Assembly: GCF_902706035.1 (NCBI RefSeq)
Contig: NZ_CACSJA010000002.1
Location: 186,001-250,000, forward strand
Source of the DNA: Pantoea sp. 18069
GTDB taxonomy: Bacteria; Pseudomonadota; Gammaproteobacteria; Burkholderiales; Burkholderiaceae_C
Direction: 5' to 3'
DNA length: 64,000 bases
Shown here: piece after piece, positions 9,349 to 19,746 of the stretch
Numbering within the stretch: position 1 is the first letter of the stretch
How the letters are laid out: the number at the start of each line of letters is the position of its first letter
The notes under the pieces: generated by a model
Told to the model about the DNA's origin: nothing
Seen by the model: the letters and a program-made list of their open reading frames with translations, nothing else
Databases searched by the model: none
Made by a program: the position numbers and the translations under genes

Positions 9349-10361
9349 GGCGCCGGCGGCGTGCCGCGCGCGCCGCTGATCTTCTGCACGCTCTTGCGGG
9401 TGTCGCTGACCAGCGCGCCGATCTGCAGGCGCATTTTCTCGGCCATGCTGAGCCGGGTATGGCGGCGCTCGGCTTCGCGGTTGAGTTCCTTTTGCAGCGT
9501 GAACACCGACTGCGGCCGCGACAGCGGATCGGGCGCCATGCACCATTCCACGACCTCGATCAGCTTGTCGGAGTAGACCCCGCGCAGCTTGGACAGGGCC
9601 TGGCCCAGCCGGTCCTTTTCGAGCCGCTGCGGCGCCGCCGGCGGCGGCACGCCCTGCATGCAGGCATAGATGCAGGCGCCTATCGCATAGATGTCGGTCC
9701 ACGGCCCCATGGTCTCGCCGCGGCGGTACATCTCGGGAGCCGCGAAGCCGGGCGTATACATCGGCCGGATGAAGCTGCCTTCCTTGGACAGCACTTCGCG
9801 CGCCGCGCCGAAATCGAGCAGCACGGCGCGGTCGTCGTCGGTGATGAAAATGTTCGCCGGCTTGATGTCAAGGTGCAGCATCTTGTGCTGGTGCACGATG
9901 CGCAGGCCGCGCAGCACCTCGTCGAACAGCGAGCGTATCGATGATTCGCGCAGCACCTTGTCGGTCTTGACGCCACGCGCCGTGAGAATGAATTCCTGCA
10001 GGTTCGCGCCTTCGAGGTAATTCATGACCATGTAGACGGTCTCGTTCTCGCGAAAGAAATTGAGCACGCTGACCACCGACGGATGCGACAGCTGGGCCAG
10101 CGATCGCCCTTCCTCGAAAAAACTCTTGAGGCCCAGCCGGTAGAGCGACAGCTTCTCGGGCACGACCCGCGGCAGGCGCTCGCCCGGGTCGCGCAAGGCC
10201 AGCGACGCGGGCAGGTATTCCTTGATCGCCACCTGCTGGCCCGCGGCGTCGAGCGCCAGGTAGACCACGCCGAATCCTCCGGCAGACAAGCGCCGCACAA
10301 TGCGGTATCCCCCTATCACGCTATCGGCAGGAAGGGGGGCAGGCTTGATCTTGGAAGACAT
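9345..10361 (-). CDS. Hanks-type Ser/Thr protein kinase, soluble, non-RD
   Basis: A 338-residue kinase. Gly-rich loop SAGGFGVVY (26-34), ATP-binding Lys47 in VAIKEY, catalytic loop HLDIKPAN with Asp165, DFG at 183-185, then the activation segment and APEMYRRGE. The Arg of the usual HRD is Leu, so it is a non-RD kinase and may not need activation-loop phosphorylation. There is no transmembrane helix and no PASTA domain; the ~50 residues after the catalytic domain are basic and helical. It is first in the run kinase, phosphatase, rdgB, hemW and divergent from yicC. Substrates are unknown. Confidence 0.9.
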   Translation of the reverse strand: MSSKIKPAPLPADSVIGGYRIVRRLSAGGFGVVYLALDAAGQQVAIKEYLPASLALRDPGERLPRVVPEKLSLYRLGLKSFFEEGRSLAQLSHPSVVSVLNFFRENETVYMVMNYLEGANLQEFILTARGVKTDKVLRESSIRSLFDEVLRGLRIVHQHKMLHLDIKPANIFITDDDRAVLLDFGAAREVLSKEGSFIRPMYTPGFAAPEMYRRGETMGPWTDIYAIGACIYACMQGVPPPAAPQRLEKDRLGQALSKLRGVYSDKLIEVVEWCMAPDPLSRPQSVFTLQKELNREAERRHTRLSMAEKMRLQIGALVSDTRKSVQKISGARGTPPAP

Positions 10362-10435
10362 TTTTTACGGGTAAACCTCGTGAATGGGGCGGAACCCGGA
10401 TAATCAGCGGATTGCAAGCAACCATCAAAAGTCCA

Positions 10436-11347
10436 ATGTCAGTTTACAGCATGACCGGATACGCCAGCGCCCAGCACGGCGCGTCTGCCGAGGGTGCTGA
10501 AGCGCCTGCGGGCAACCGGCGACTCGGTCTCGAGATCCGTTCGGTCAACAGCCGCTTCCTCGACCTGTCGTTCCGTCTGCCCGACGAATTGCGCATGCAC
10601 GAGCCGGCCCTGCGCACCCTGCTGACCGCGCGCCTCAAGCGCGGCAAGGTCGAAGTGCGCGCCGCGATCGAATCCGAAGACAGTGGCAGCGTCCCCCAGC
10701 CTTCGCCCCAGTTGCTGCAGCGCCTGGTCTCGGCGCAGGACACCATCCAGGCCTGGCTGCCCAACGCGCGGCCCTTGAGCGTGTCCGACGCGCTGCGCCT
10801 GTGCGGCGCGGGCGACGGCGACCGCGGCCAGGACTGGAGCAGCGTGCTGCCCGCGCTGGCCACCCAGGCGCTCGAAGCGCTGGTGCAGGCGCGTGCGCGC
10901 GAAGGCAAGCGCCTGGCCGACATGCTGCACGACAGGCTGCAGCAGTTGCGCGCGCTCGCGCTGACCGCCACCCCGCTGATTCCGCAGCTCGTCGAGCAGC
11001 AACGCCAGCGCTTTGTCGAGCGCTGGAAAGACGCGATGGCGCTGGCCGAAGGCTCGGTCGCGCCCGAGGCCGCGCAGGACCGCGCGCTGACCGAAGCCAC
11101 GGCGTTTGCGATCCGCATCGACGTGGCCGAGGAAATCACGCGCATGGACTCGCACCTCGATGAAATCGAGCGCCTGCTGAAAAAAGGCGGCGAAATCGGC
11201 AAGCGCCTGGATTTCCTGATCCAGGAGCTGCACCGCGAAGCCAACACCCTGGGCTCGAAGTCCGCCGCGCTCGAGCTCACCCGCATCAGTGTCGACATGA
11301 AGGTCCTGATCGAGCAGATGCGCGAGCAGGTGCAAAACATCGAATAA
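10436..11347 (+). CDS. yicC: YicC-family endoribonuclease
   Basis: A 303-residue protein starting [15 protein letters not shown], the conserved N-terminus of the YicC family; this places the start at 10436 rather than at the in-frame TTG at 10412. The N-terminal YicC_N region ([20 protein letters not shown]) and the C-terminal DUF1732 region ([40 protein letters not shown]) are both complete. E. coli YicC has been shown to act as an endoribonuclease, including on a small RNA. A hairpin terminator lies between it and gmk, so gmk may be only partly co-transcribed. Confidence 0.92.
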   Translation: MSVYSMTGYASAQHGASAEGAEAPAGNRRLGLEIRSVNSRFLDLSFRLPDELRMHEPALRTLLTARLKRGKVEVRAAIESEDSGSVPQPSPQLLQRLVSAQDTIQAWLPNARPLSVSDALRLCGAGDGDRGQDWSSVLPALATQALEALVQARAREGKRLADMLHDRLQQLRALALTATPLIPQLVEQQRQRFVERWKDAMALAEGSVAPEAAQDRALTEATAFAIRIDVAEEITRMDSHLDEIERLLKKGGEIGKRLDFLIQELHREANTLGSKSAALELTRISVDMKVLIEQMREQVQNIE

Positions 11348-11360
11348 ACCACCATTTCAC

Positions 11361-11382
11361 AGGGCGCGCAAGCGCCCTTTTT
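11361..11382 (+). terminator. Rho-independent terminator after yicC
   Basis: Perfect 7-bp stem AGGGCGC / GCGCCCT with a GCAA tetraloop and a short T run (TTTTT), 13 bp after the yicC stop. The T run is short, so partial read-through into gmk is possible. Confidence 0.75.
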
Positions 11383-11417
11383 GCAAGACGCCGCCAACCC
11401 GGCGCACCGATCCGCTT

Positions 11418-12038
11418 ATGCAACATCCCGGAAATCTCTTTGTCGTCGCCGCCCCCAGTGGGGCCGGCAAGTCCAGCCTGGTCAAGGCCTTGCGCGAGCT
11501 CGACGCCCATGTCTCGCCCTCGGTCTCGCACACCACGCGCGCGCCGCGCGGCCAGGAAAAGCACGGGCGCGAATACTTCTTCGCGTCCGAGCATGAATTC
11601 GACGCCATGGTCGCCAACCATGCGTTCCTCGAATGGGCCAATGTCCATGGCAAGCGCTATGGCACGTCCAAGCGCGCGCTCGCCGAGCGCCTGGCCGGCG
11701 GCGCCGACGTGCTGCTCGAGATCGACTACCAGGGTGCACTGCAGGTCAAGCAGGCCTTCCCCGAGGCGGTGCTGATCTTCATCCTGCCGCCGAGCTGGGA
11801 AGAGCTGCGCGCGCGCCTGGAAAACCGTGGCGAGGACAGCCCCGAAGTGATCGAGCTGCGCCTGAAGAACGCTTGCGAGGAAATGGCCCAGGTGCAAAAG
11901 TTCGACTTCGTTATAATCAACGAGTTGTTCGAGACTGCGCTTTTCGATCTGAAAGCGATCATTCACGCCCAGCGACTCAAGTATGCGGCCCAGCGAAGTG
12001 CGCGTGCCGATACCTTCGAGTCGCTCAATATCACCTGA
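11418..12038 (+). CDS. gmk: Guanylate kinase
   Basis: A 206-residue enzyme that phosphorylates GMP to GDP with ATP. The P-loop APSGAGKSS lies at residues 12-20. The GMP-binding region includes [20 protein letters not shown], and [15 protein letters not shown] is the conserved Walker-B-like segment. The length is normal. It is followed 19 bp later by rpoZ and then spoT. This gmk-rpoZ-spoT order is widespread in proteobacteria and links GTP/GDP supply with (p)ppGpp metabolism. Confidence 0.96.
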   Translation: MQHPGNLFVVAAPSGAGKSSLVKALRELDAHVSPSVSHTTRAPRGQEKHGREYFFASEHEFDAMVANHAFLEWANVHGKRYGTSKRALAERLAGGADVLLEIDYQGALQVKQAFPEAVLIFILPPSWEELRARLENRGEDSPEVIELRLKNACEEMAQVQKFDFVIINELFETALFDLKAIIHAQRLKYAAQRSARADTFESLNIT

Positions 12039-12057
12039 ATTTCCCTGGAGTATCCTG

Positions 12058-12261
12058 ATGGCACGCATCACCGTTGAAGACTGCCTGGAGCAAATCCCCA
12101 ACCGCTTCCAACTCGTTCTGGCCGCCACCTACCGCGCCCGCATGCTGAGCCAAGGCCACACGGCCAAGATCGAAAGCAAGAACAAACCGGCGGTCACCGC
12201 CCTGCGCGAAATCGCCGCCGGCAAGGTCGGCCTGGAGATGCTCAAGAAGGTTCCGGGCTGA
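12058..12261 (+). CDS. rpoZ: RNA polymerase omega subunit
   Basis: A 67-residue protein, [19 protein letters not shown] at the start, the standard omega N-terminus. It binds the beta' subunit, helps RNA polymerase assembly and forms part of a ppGpp-binding site. CTGGAG lies just upstream of the ATG at 12058. A strong terminator follows it, so spoT probably also has a promoter of its own in the 110-bp gap. Confidence 0.96.
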   Translation: MARITVEDCLEQIPNRFQLVLAATYRARMLSQGHTAKIESKNKPAVTALREIAAGKVGLEMLKKVPG

Positions 12262-12303
12262 CCCCGGACGCTGCCGTCACGGCGAGCCGAAACGGCAACA
12301 GAG

Positions 12304-12328
12304 GCACCGCTTTGCGGTGCTTTTTTTT
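12304..12328 (+). terminator. Rho-independent terminator after rpoZ
   Basis: Perfect 7-bp stem GCACCGC / GCGGTGC, TTT loop and a run of eight T. It is 42 bp after the rpoZ stop and 43 bp before the spoT start. Confidence 0.9.
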
Positions 12329-12370
12329 GTGCAATGCGAAACCCAACAGCGAGCGCGCTACATTAAAGGT

Positions 12371-14677
<2,307 letters not shown>

Positions 14678-14812
14678 CACCCCCTGAGCGGCTGGCGCCG
14701 CTTCCCCCTCTCTCGCTGCGCGGGAGGGGGGCGGCAGCCTCGCTGCGCGGCGGCGTCCTGAGCTCCGTCGAAGGGCTCGCTGCCCCCTTGCTGGGGCACG
14801 CCAGTTTCATGC
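14678..14812 (+). repeat. Post-stop dispersed repeat, copy A (after spoT)
   Basis: Begins CACCCCCTGAGCGGCTGGCG immediately after the spoT TGA. It contains a CCCCCTC...GAGGGGG hairpin and the tail CTGGGGCACGCCAGTTT shared with the other copies. This copy carries an internal variant (GTCCTGAGCTCCGTCGAAGG) also present at 28261-28285. Confidence 0.75.
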
Positions 14813-14841
14813 TTTGTAGTTATCGATGACGCGCAAGCAAG

Positions 14842-15405
14842 CTATGCCCGTGCTTCGGGGTAACGTACTTCCAGCACCTCCAGCAGCCGCACGCCGCCCG
14901 GCGTCTGCAGCGCGACTTCGTCGCCCACGCGCGCCTTGAGCAGTGCGCGCGCGACCGGCGAGATCCAGCTGACTTCGCCCTGGGCGCTGTTCGCTTCGTC
15001 TATGCCCATGATGGTCACGCTGCGCTGCATGCCGTCGTTCTCGACATAGGTCACGGTCGCGCCAAAGAAAATCTGTTCGCTGCCCGCGTGCACGGCAGGG
15101 TCGACGACTTCGGCGATTTCCAGGCGCTTGGTCAGAAAGCGGATGCGCCGGTCGATCTCGCGCAGGCGCTTCTTGCCGTAGAGATAGTCGCCGTTTTCCG
15201 AACGGTCGCCATTGCTCGCCGCCCAATGGACGATATCGACGATCTGCGGACGCTCGGTATCGATCAGCGCGAACAGCTCGTCGCGCAGGCGCTGGTATCC
15301 CTGGGGAGTGATGTAGTTCTTGCTGCCGGCCGGAATGGGCGCCAGCGCGCCCGGATCGTCCTCGTCATCCCCGGCGTCGGATTCTTTGGTGAAAGCCTTG
15401 CTCAT
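14842..15405 (-). CDS. greB: Transcription elongation factor GreB
   Basis: A 187-residue GreA/GreB protein. The acidic N-terminal extension (ESDAGDDEDDPGALA) is followed by the coiled-coil domain starting NYITPQGYQRLRDELFAL, which enters the RNA polymerase secondary channel and stimulates cleavage of backtracked RNA. WAASNGDRSENGDYLYGKKR is the conserved coiled-coil turn with the catalytic acidic pair. The C-terminal FKBP-like domain ends ALQTPGGVRLLEVLEVRYPE. The YGKKRLREIDRRI segment favours GreB over GreA. The ATG at 15405 is preferred to an in-frame upstream ATG at 15438. Confidence 0.9.
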   Translation of the reverse strand: MSKAFTKESDAGDDEDDPGALAPIPAGSKNYITPQGYQRLRDELFALIDTERPQIVDIVHWAASNGDRSENGDYLYGKKRLREIDRRIRFLTKRLEIAEVVDPAVHAGSEQIFFGATVTYVENDGMQRSVTIMGIDEANSAQGEVSWISPVARALLKARVGDEVALQTPGGVRLLEVLEVRYPEARA

Positions 15406-15441
15406 GCACCGATCTTCACACCAAAGTGGACCGCACAAACG

Positions 15442-15473
15442 AAAAAGCCCCAGAACCTTTCAGTTCTGGGGCT
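15442..15473 (-). terminator. Terminator of tRNA-Arg copy 1
   Basis: On the minus strand an 11-bp perfect stem AGCCCCAGAAC / GTTCTGGGGCT with a 6-base loop runs into TTTTT. It lies 7 bp beyond the tRNA 3' end and ends transcription before greB. Confidence 0.85.
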
Positions 15474-15480
15474 TGTCGTT

Positions 15481-15557
15481 TGGTGCGGCTGGCAGGAATC
15501 GAACCCACGACCCCTTGGTTCGTAGCCAAGTACTCTATCCAGCTGAGCTACAGCCGC
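15481..15557 (-). tRNA. tRNA-Arg(ACG), copy 1
   Basis: A 77-nt tRNA with encoded CCA. Acceptor stem GCGGCTG / CAGCCGC, D arm GCTC..GAGT, anticodon stem-loop CTTGG CTACGAA CCAAG with anticodon ACG, and a T arm with TTCGATT. It reads CGT and, after A34 deamination, other CGN Arg codons. It is identical to the copy at 16458-16534. Confidence 0.96.
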
Positions 15558-15720
15558 TAAGCATTCGATTATAGACCAAAAATTTGCGCCGCAGAAGAAA
15601 CCCCGGAATTCTTTGACCGACATCGCTGGCTCCCGCCGTAGGGCAAGCACAGAGGAACTTCGCCTACATTCGGTCAATAGTCAAAATAACAATAATTGTT
15701 TTATTTAATAGTAAACCACT

Positions 15721-15945
15721 ATGAACAAACGATTGTTTACCGACCTGCTTCTGGTCACCGTACTGATGGGAGCTGCACTGTGCATTGCCCGGGGCATTCT
15801 CCAGTCTTCCATTGCATCCTTCTTCGGCGCCTGGGGGCTGCTGCTCAGTGCCATTCTGATCTGGCTGGAGTCGAGGCGTTCGCGGCGTGAGGCTCCATCG
15901 GCCATCGAAGACACCGCACGGCCTCGCACTGCAGACTTCCAATGA
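15721..15945 (+). CDS. Small two-helix membrane protein, paralogue A
   Basis: A 74-residue protein not recognised from any named family. Two hydrophobic helices are clear (about residues 6-27 and 30-49), followed by a basic/acidic tail (ESRRSRREAPSAIEDTARPR). The next gene at 16085 is a diverged paralogue: both share MGAALCI in the first helix and a FxGAW.L block in the second. The pair lies between two identical tRNA-Arg genes on the opposite strand. No ribosome-binding site is obvious, and the AT-rich 60 bp upstream are unlike the surroundings. Paralogy with its neighbour argues that it is real. Function unknown. Confidence 0.6.
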   Translation: MNKRLFTDLLLVTVLMGAALCIARGILQSSIASFFGAWGLLLSAILIWLESRRSRREAPSAIEDTARPRTADFQ

Positions 15946-16084
15946 GAACGATCAGCCCCGGGACCTGCAGTCCCGGGGCGCGGCGCGACCGGCACAACCC
16001 AGGCTTTCCGGCGGCAAAGGCTCTTTTCCCATGGACGACAGATAGCCAAAATACAAGCAACCCAAAATCCAATAGACGAATGCC

Positions 16085-16351
16085 ATGATGAAACATTTGC
16101 TTGCCAAGCTTGTTCTGGCTGCCACTTCGATGGGCGCCGCGCTGTGCATCATCAAAGGCGTTGTCACGCCTTGCATCGCATTCCTGCTCGGCGCCTGGGC
16201 ACTGGTGTTCGGCGGCCTTGTGGTCTTGAATGAACTGCGACGCGAGCGCCAGCAACTCCATCGGGCATCGATGCGACCAAATTGCAATGTATTCCGCCCA
16301 ATCGATGGCGTATTGCCGCAGGCAATGCCCCGAGGCCTGTCCCGGCGCTGA
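16085..16351 (+). CDS. Small two-helix membrane protein, paralogue B
   Basis: An 88-residue protein (87 if started at the second ATG, 16088). Two hydrophobic helices (about residues 4-25 and 28-49) align with the neighbour at 15721 across MGAALCI and the LLGAWALVFGG block, after which the tails diverge; this one ends in a basic PRGLSRR. The homologous part stops near residue 62, so the last ~25 residues may be read-through into former non-coding sequence after a shift of frame. It ends 67 bp before the second tRNA-Arg terminator. Function unknown. Confidence 0.6.
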   Translation: MMKHLLAKLVLAATSMGAALCIIKGVVTPCIAFLLGAWALVFGGLVVLNELRRERQQLHRASMRPNCNVFRPIDGVLPQAMPRGLSRR

Positions 16352-16418
16352 CCCGCAAATGCATGCCCGCATGCGTTGCACCAGACGGCCGTCATGCTGC
16401 ATGTGCGCGGGACAAACG

Positions 16419-16450
16419 AAAAAGCCCCAGAACATTGCTGTTCTGGGGCT
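16419..16450 (-). terminator. Terminator of tRNA-Arg copy 2
   Basis: The same 11-bp stem as at 15442-15473 (AGCCCCAGAAC / GTTCTGGGGCT, then TTTTT on the minus strand) with a different 6-base loop. The stem is conserved while the loop has changed. Confidence 0.85.
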
Positions 16451-16457
16451 TGTCGTT

Positions 16458-16534
16458 TGGTGCGGCTGGCAGGAATCGAACCCACGACCCCTTGGTTCGT
16501 AGCCAAGTACTCTATCCAGCTGAGCTACAGCCGC
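16458..16534 (-). tRNA. tRNA-Arg(ACG), copy 2
   Basis: Base-for-base identical to the tRNA at 15481-15557, including the encoded CCA and the 7-bp spacer to its terminator. Anticodon ACG in loop CTACGAA. Confidence 0.96.
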
Positions 16535-16693
16535 TTTGGCGGAAAGCAGTGAAACCACCACTGACCTGGAAGCCTTTTTGCATCGATCACCGATAAGGTT
16601 CTCGTGCTCAGGAATCCGACAGCGTGAATCATAACAGTGAAATTTGACCGGCAAATCAAGTCGGCCATTATTTGACGCTGTCCGGGACTGCGC

Positions 16694-18007
16694 TCACAGA
16701 ACCTTCTTGCCGCGCAATTCCTGCAGGGCAGCGGCATCGAGCCCCAGGTATGCGTGCAGCACCTCGTCGGTATGCTGGCCCAGGGCCGGCGGTGCGTGGC
16801 GCAGCGTGACCGGGGTGTCCGACAGCCGCAGCGGGCTGGCCGTGGTGACCACGCGGTTGATGGTCTGCCCCGCGGGTGGCTGGGCGCCGGGATAGCGCTC
16901 CTGCTCCACCCGCAGGCCGCGTGCCACCACCTGCGGGTCCTCGAAAGCCTGGCCTATGTGGTTGATCGGTCCGCAGGGCACGGCCTTGTCCTCCAGCAGC
17001 GCCACCCAGGCCGCCGTGGTGCGGCTGCGGGTGAGTTCGGCCATCATGGGCACCAGCACTTCGCGGTGGATGACGCGCCCGGCATTGGTCGCAAAGCGCT
17101 CGTCGCGCGCCCAGTCCACAGCGACCGCCTCGCAAAAGCGTCCGAACTGCCCGTCGTTGCCTATGGCCAGCAGCACGTTGCCGTCCTGCGTGGGAAAGTC
17201 CTGATAGGGCACGACGCTGGGGTGGGTGTTGCCCTGGCGACCGGGCACATGACCGGTGTTCAGGTAACCCGTGCCCTGGTTGCCCAGCACGGCCATGGCC
17301 ACATCCAGCAGCGCCATGTCGATGTGCTGGCCGCGACCGGTGCGGTGGCGGGCCTCGACGGCGCCGAGGATGGCCGTGGTGGCGTACATGCCGGTGAACA
17401 GGTCGATCACGGCCACGCCCACGCGCATGGGCCCGCCACCGGGTTCACTGTCGGCGCGGCCGGTGATGCTCATCATGCCGCTCATGGCCTGCACCAGCAG
17501 GTCGTAGCCGGCGCGCGGCGCGTACGGGCCGGTCTGGCCAAAGCCGGTGACCGAGCAGTAGATCAGCCGCGGGTTCAGGGCGCTCAGGCTGGCGTAGTCG
17601 AGCCCGTAGCGCTTGAGGCCGCCGGTCTTGAAGTTCTCCACCACCACGTCGCTTTGCATGGCCAGCGCACGGATCAGTTGCTGGCCCTCGGGCGTGGCCA
17701 TGTCCACGGTGACCGAACGCTTGTTGCGGTTGCAGGCGGCAAAGTAGCAGGCGTTCGCCGTGGGCTGGCCCTCGGCGTCGGGAAAGAAGGGCGGCCCCCA
17801 GTGGCGCGTGTCATCGCCTTCGCCGGGTTTCTCGATCTTGATGACGTCGGCCCCCATGTCTGCCAGGTTCTGGGTACACCAGGGCCCGGCCAGCACGCGC
17901 GAGAGATCGAGCACGCGCAGGTGGCCGAGTGCGCCTGGGCGGGTGTCCATGGAAGGCGCGAGAGAGGTTGCGGCAGTAGGGGCGGAGGTGGGTTCGATGG
18001 CGCTCAT
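16694..18007 (-). CDS. CaiB/BaiF family (class III) CoA transferase
   Basis: A 437-residue enzyme that moves CoA between a thioester donor and a carboxylic acid. LRVLDLSRVLAGPWCTQNLA and ADVIKIEKPGEGDDTRHWGP are the family's N-terminal signature. The catalytic Asp, which forms the mixed anhydride in formyl-CoA transferase, is Asp169 here (AGYDLLVQAMSG). GTGYLNTGHVPGRQGNTHP and the C-terminal domain are complete. The first ~25 residues are a low-complexity extension, and a start at 17950 (MDTRPGALGHLRV) is possible. It is divergent from a LysR gene, which probably controls it. The substrate is not evident. Confidence 0.88.
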   Translation of the reverse strand: MSAIEPTSAPTAATSLAPSMDTRPGALGHLRVLDLSRVLAGPWCTQNLADMGADVIKIEKPGEGDDTRHWGPPFFPDAEGQPTANACYFAACNRNKRSVTVDMATPEGQQLIRALAMQSDVVVENFKTGGLKRYGLDYASLSALNPRLIYCSVTGFGQTGPYAPRAGYDLLVQAMSGMMSITGRADSEPGGGPMRVGVAVIDLFTGMYATTAILGAVEARHRTGRGQHIDMALLDVAMAVLGNQGTGYLNTGHVPGRQGNTHPSVVPYQDFPTQDGNVLLAIGNDGQFGRFCEAVAVDWARDERFATNAGRVIHREVLVPMMAELTRSRTTAAWVALLEDKAVPCGPINHIGQAFEDPQVVARGLRVEQERYPGAQPPAGQTINRVVTTASPLRLSDTPVTLRHAPPALGQHTDEVLHAYLGLDAAALQELRGKKVL

Positions 18008-18083
18008 GGGGGGACTCGGATTTCAGGAGGAAGCCGCATCGGGCTGTGCCCGGCCATCCTATGACGCGCGCCCCGGGCGCGGC

Positions 18084-18098
18084 TTCACATTTGTGGAA
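18084..18098. promoter_or_regulatory. Candidate LysR operator (T-N11-A dyad)
   Basis: TTCACATTTGTGGAA, with CACA/TGTG arms and the T-N11-A spacing typical of LysR-type binding sites. It lies in the 156-bp gap between the divergent CoA transferase and LysR genes. Confidence 0.4.
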
Positions 18099-18163
18099 GA
18101 TGGCATTCGCAACCATGCATGACACGGCCGCCTCGCAGGTCGAGAAAGGCCGGAAGATAGCGG

Positions 18164-19102
18164 ATGACAGGTCCTAGAATGCCTGCCATGACTATGCACT
18201 TTGATCTTGTGGATCTGCGCCTGATGGTGCACATCGCCGACGCCAACAGCATGACACGCGGCGCGGAGTTTTCCTTCATTTCTCTGCCAGCGGCCAGCAC
18301 GCGCATCAAGAACCTCGAGGAAAGCATAGGCACCAAGCTGCTGTACCGCACCAGCCAGGGCGTCACGCTGACGCCGCCGGGCCAGGCCTTCGTGGCCCAT
18401 GCGCGCATGGTGCAAAGCCAGATCGAACATCTGCGCGGCGACATGCAGGAATATGTGCAAGGCATCAAGGGCCATGTGCGGGTGTTTGCCAACACCACCT
18501 CGCTGGGCGAGTTCCTGCCTCCCGTGCTGCGCCATTACCTGCGCCGCAACCCGGACGTGAACATCGACCTGCGCGAACGCCCATCGCACGACATCGTGCG
18601 CGCCGTCACCGAAGGGCAGACCGACATCGGCATCGTCGCCGGCCTGGTGCGCACCGAGAACCTGGAGACCCTCCCCTACCGCCGCGACCGGCTGGTGCTG
18701 GTCGTGCCGCGGGGCCATCCGCTGGACGGCCAGATGCAGATCGACTTCGCCGACACGCTGGATCTGGACTACGTCGGCCTGCAGGAATCCACCGCCATCC
18801 ATGCTTTTTTGCGCCAGGCCAGCGACCAGTTGCACCGCCCCATCAAGCAGCGCATCCAGGTCAGCAATTTCGAGACCGCCTGCCGCATGATCGAGTCCGG
18901 CGTGGGTGTGGGCGTGCTGCCCGAATCGGCGGCCAGCCGCCATGCGCAGGCCATGGCCATCGCCCTCGTGCCGCTGTCGGATGCCTGGTCGGTGCGCGAG
19001 ATGAAGATCTGCGTGCGCAGCCTGGAGGCCCTGCCCTCGTTTGCGCAGGAACTGGTGGAGCTGCTGGTCGCCGACGCCCAGGGCCAGTTGAAGTTCGATT
19101 GA
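18164..19102 (+). CDS. LysR-family transcriptional regulator
   Basis: A 312-residue regulator if started at 18164; ATGs at 18179, 18188 and 18194 are equally credible, and the last (MHFDLVDLRLMVHIADANS) fits the family best. The winged HTH covers about the first 65 residues (LPAASTRIKNLEESIGTKLL, then GVTLTPPGQAFVAHAR). The rest is a periplasmic-binding-protein-like effector domain (TDIGIVAGLVRTENLETLPY; MIESGVGVGVLPESAA). Being divergent from the CaiB-type transferase, it is its likely activator. Effector unknown. Confidence 0.9.
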   Translation: MTGPRMPAMTMHFDLVDLRLMVHIADANSMTRGAEFSFISLPAASTRIKNLEESIGTKLLYRTSQGVTLTPPGQAFVAHARMVQSQIEHLRGDMQEYVQGIKGHVRVFANTTSLGEFLPPVLRHYLRRNPDVNIDLRERPSHDIVRAVTEGQTDIGIVAGLVRTENLETLPYRRDRLVLVVPRGHPLDGQMQIDFADTLDLDYVGLQESTAIHAFLRQASDQLHRPIKQRIQVSNFETACRMIESGVGVGVLPESAASRHAQAMAIALVPLSDAWSVREMKICVRSLEALPSFAQELVELLVADAQGQLKFD

Positions 19103-19263
19103 GGGGGCGACGGACGCGATAGCGGGCGCCTTGCCGCAAATAGCCCTTCGACTTCGCTCTCAAGAAACAGCTTTTTTTCCAAATAAATCAATGGCTTAGC
19201 AATGGTCCGATTTATGCAAACAGCGATCGCAAAGTCATGATTTTTTTCCAAAACGAATAGCTA

Positions 19264-19371
19264 ATGGCCGTTCGCCCTGAGCTTCCCTAGGCGGGCCCGT
19301 CGAAGGGTGTCTCCACCCTAGGCCAGTGCGCCAGTTCATCCTTCGACAGGCTCAGGACGAACGGGATTTTG
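19264..19371. repeat. REP-like inverted repeat (GTTCGCCCTGAGC / CTTCGACAGGCTCAG type)
   Basis: CCGTTCGCCCTGAGC...GTCGAAGGG on the left faces CCTTCGACAGGCTCAGGACGA on the right, giving a long interrupted palindrome. Related sequence occurs at 42215-42330 and 58697-58811, always between genes. Confidence 0.65.
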
Positions 19372-19391
19372 AGGCCGTGCTTTAACTTGAG

Positions 19392-19456
19392 CACGCTGTT
19401 TCTTGTCAACGCATTGCGAGGCTTGGCCTCGCTTACCTTGCTCAGGGCGAACGGGG
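19392..19456 (+). repeat. GCGAG-palindrome repeat, copy 1
   Basis: Runs CACGCTGTTTCTTGTCAACG, an inner palindrome GCGAGGC..GGCCTCGC, TTACC, then CTCAGGGCGAACGG. Tandem with copy 2; copy 3 is inverted at 42131. Confidence 0.7.
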
Positions 19457-19520
19457 AAAAACCGTTCGTGGTGAGCCTCGCTCGGCGCGCCCGTCGCACC
19501 ATGAACGGCCTGTCCTCATG

Positions 19521-19587
19521 CCACGCTGTTTCTTGATAACGCCTGGCGAGACTCGTCTCGCTTACCCCGCTCAGAGCGAACGGTTGG
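19521..19587 (+). repeat. GCGAG-palindrome repeat, copy 2
   Basis: Same layout as copy 1: CACGCTGTTTCTTGATAACG, inner palindrome GCGAGACTCGTCTCGC, TTACC, CTCAGAGCGAACGG. Confidence 0.7.
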
Positions 19588-19617
19588 GGGCCGGCCATCT
19601 GGCAAAGCCTTTTGTTT

Positions 19618-19746
19618 AGTTCACAGCCTGTGAAACCGGCGCGCCCCAGCAAAGGGGCACCGAGCAAGGGCCGCCCCGCAGCGAGGCTGCCGCCCCCCTC
19701 CACCGAAGGATGAGAGGGGGGAGACGCGTTAGCGGCTCAGGGGGTG
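19618..19746 (-). repeat. Post-stop dispersed repeat, copy B (after thioesterase)
   Basis: On the minus strand it begins CACCCCCTGAGCCGCTAACG. The TGA inside this first block is the stop codon of the thioesterase gene. It contains the CCCCCCTC...GAGGGGGG hairpin and ends CTGGGGCGCGCCGGTTTCAC. Confidence 0.75.

Larger units (their letters stand above)
19103..19617. other. Gene-free intergenic stretch rich in repeats
   Basis: No credible coding frame. Two dispersed repeat families occupy 19264-19587 and a post-stop element follows from 19618. The part from 19103 to 19263 is AT-rich and shows nothing recognisable. Confidence 0.7.

Noticed and set aside
9345..10361. Kinase-phosphatase pair as part of a type VI secretion locus
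   Set aside because: None of the Tss, FHA or VgrG genes is present in the surrounding 10 kb.
15442..16534. Prophage or integrative element attachment at the duplicated tRNA-Arg
   Set aside because: No integrase, phage gene or truncated tRNA copy is present; both tRNAs are complete.
15320..16596. Short plus-strand frames containing RNRTHDPLVRSQVLYPAELQ
   Set aside because: This peptide is the translation of the antisense strand of tRNA-Arg, a known source of false protein annotations.
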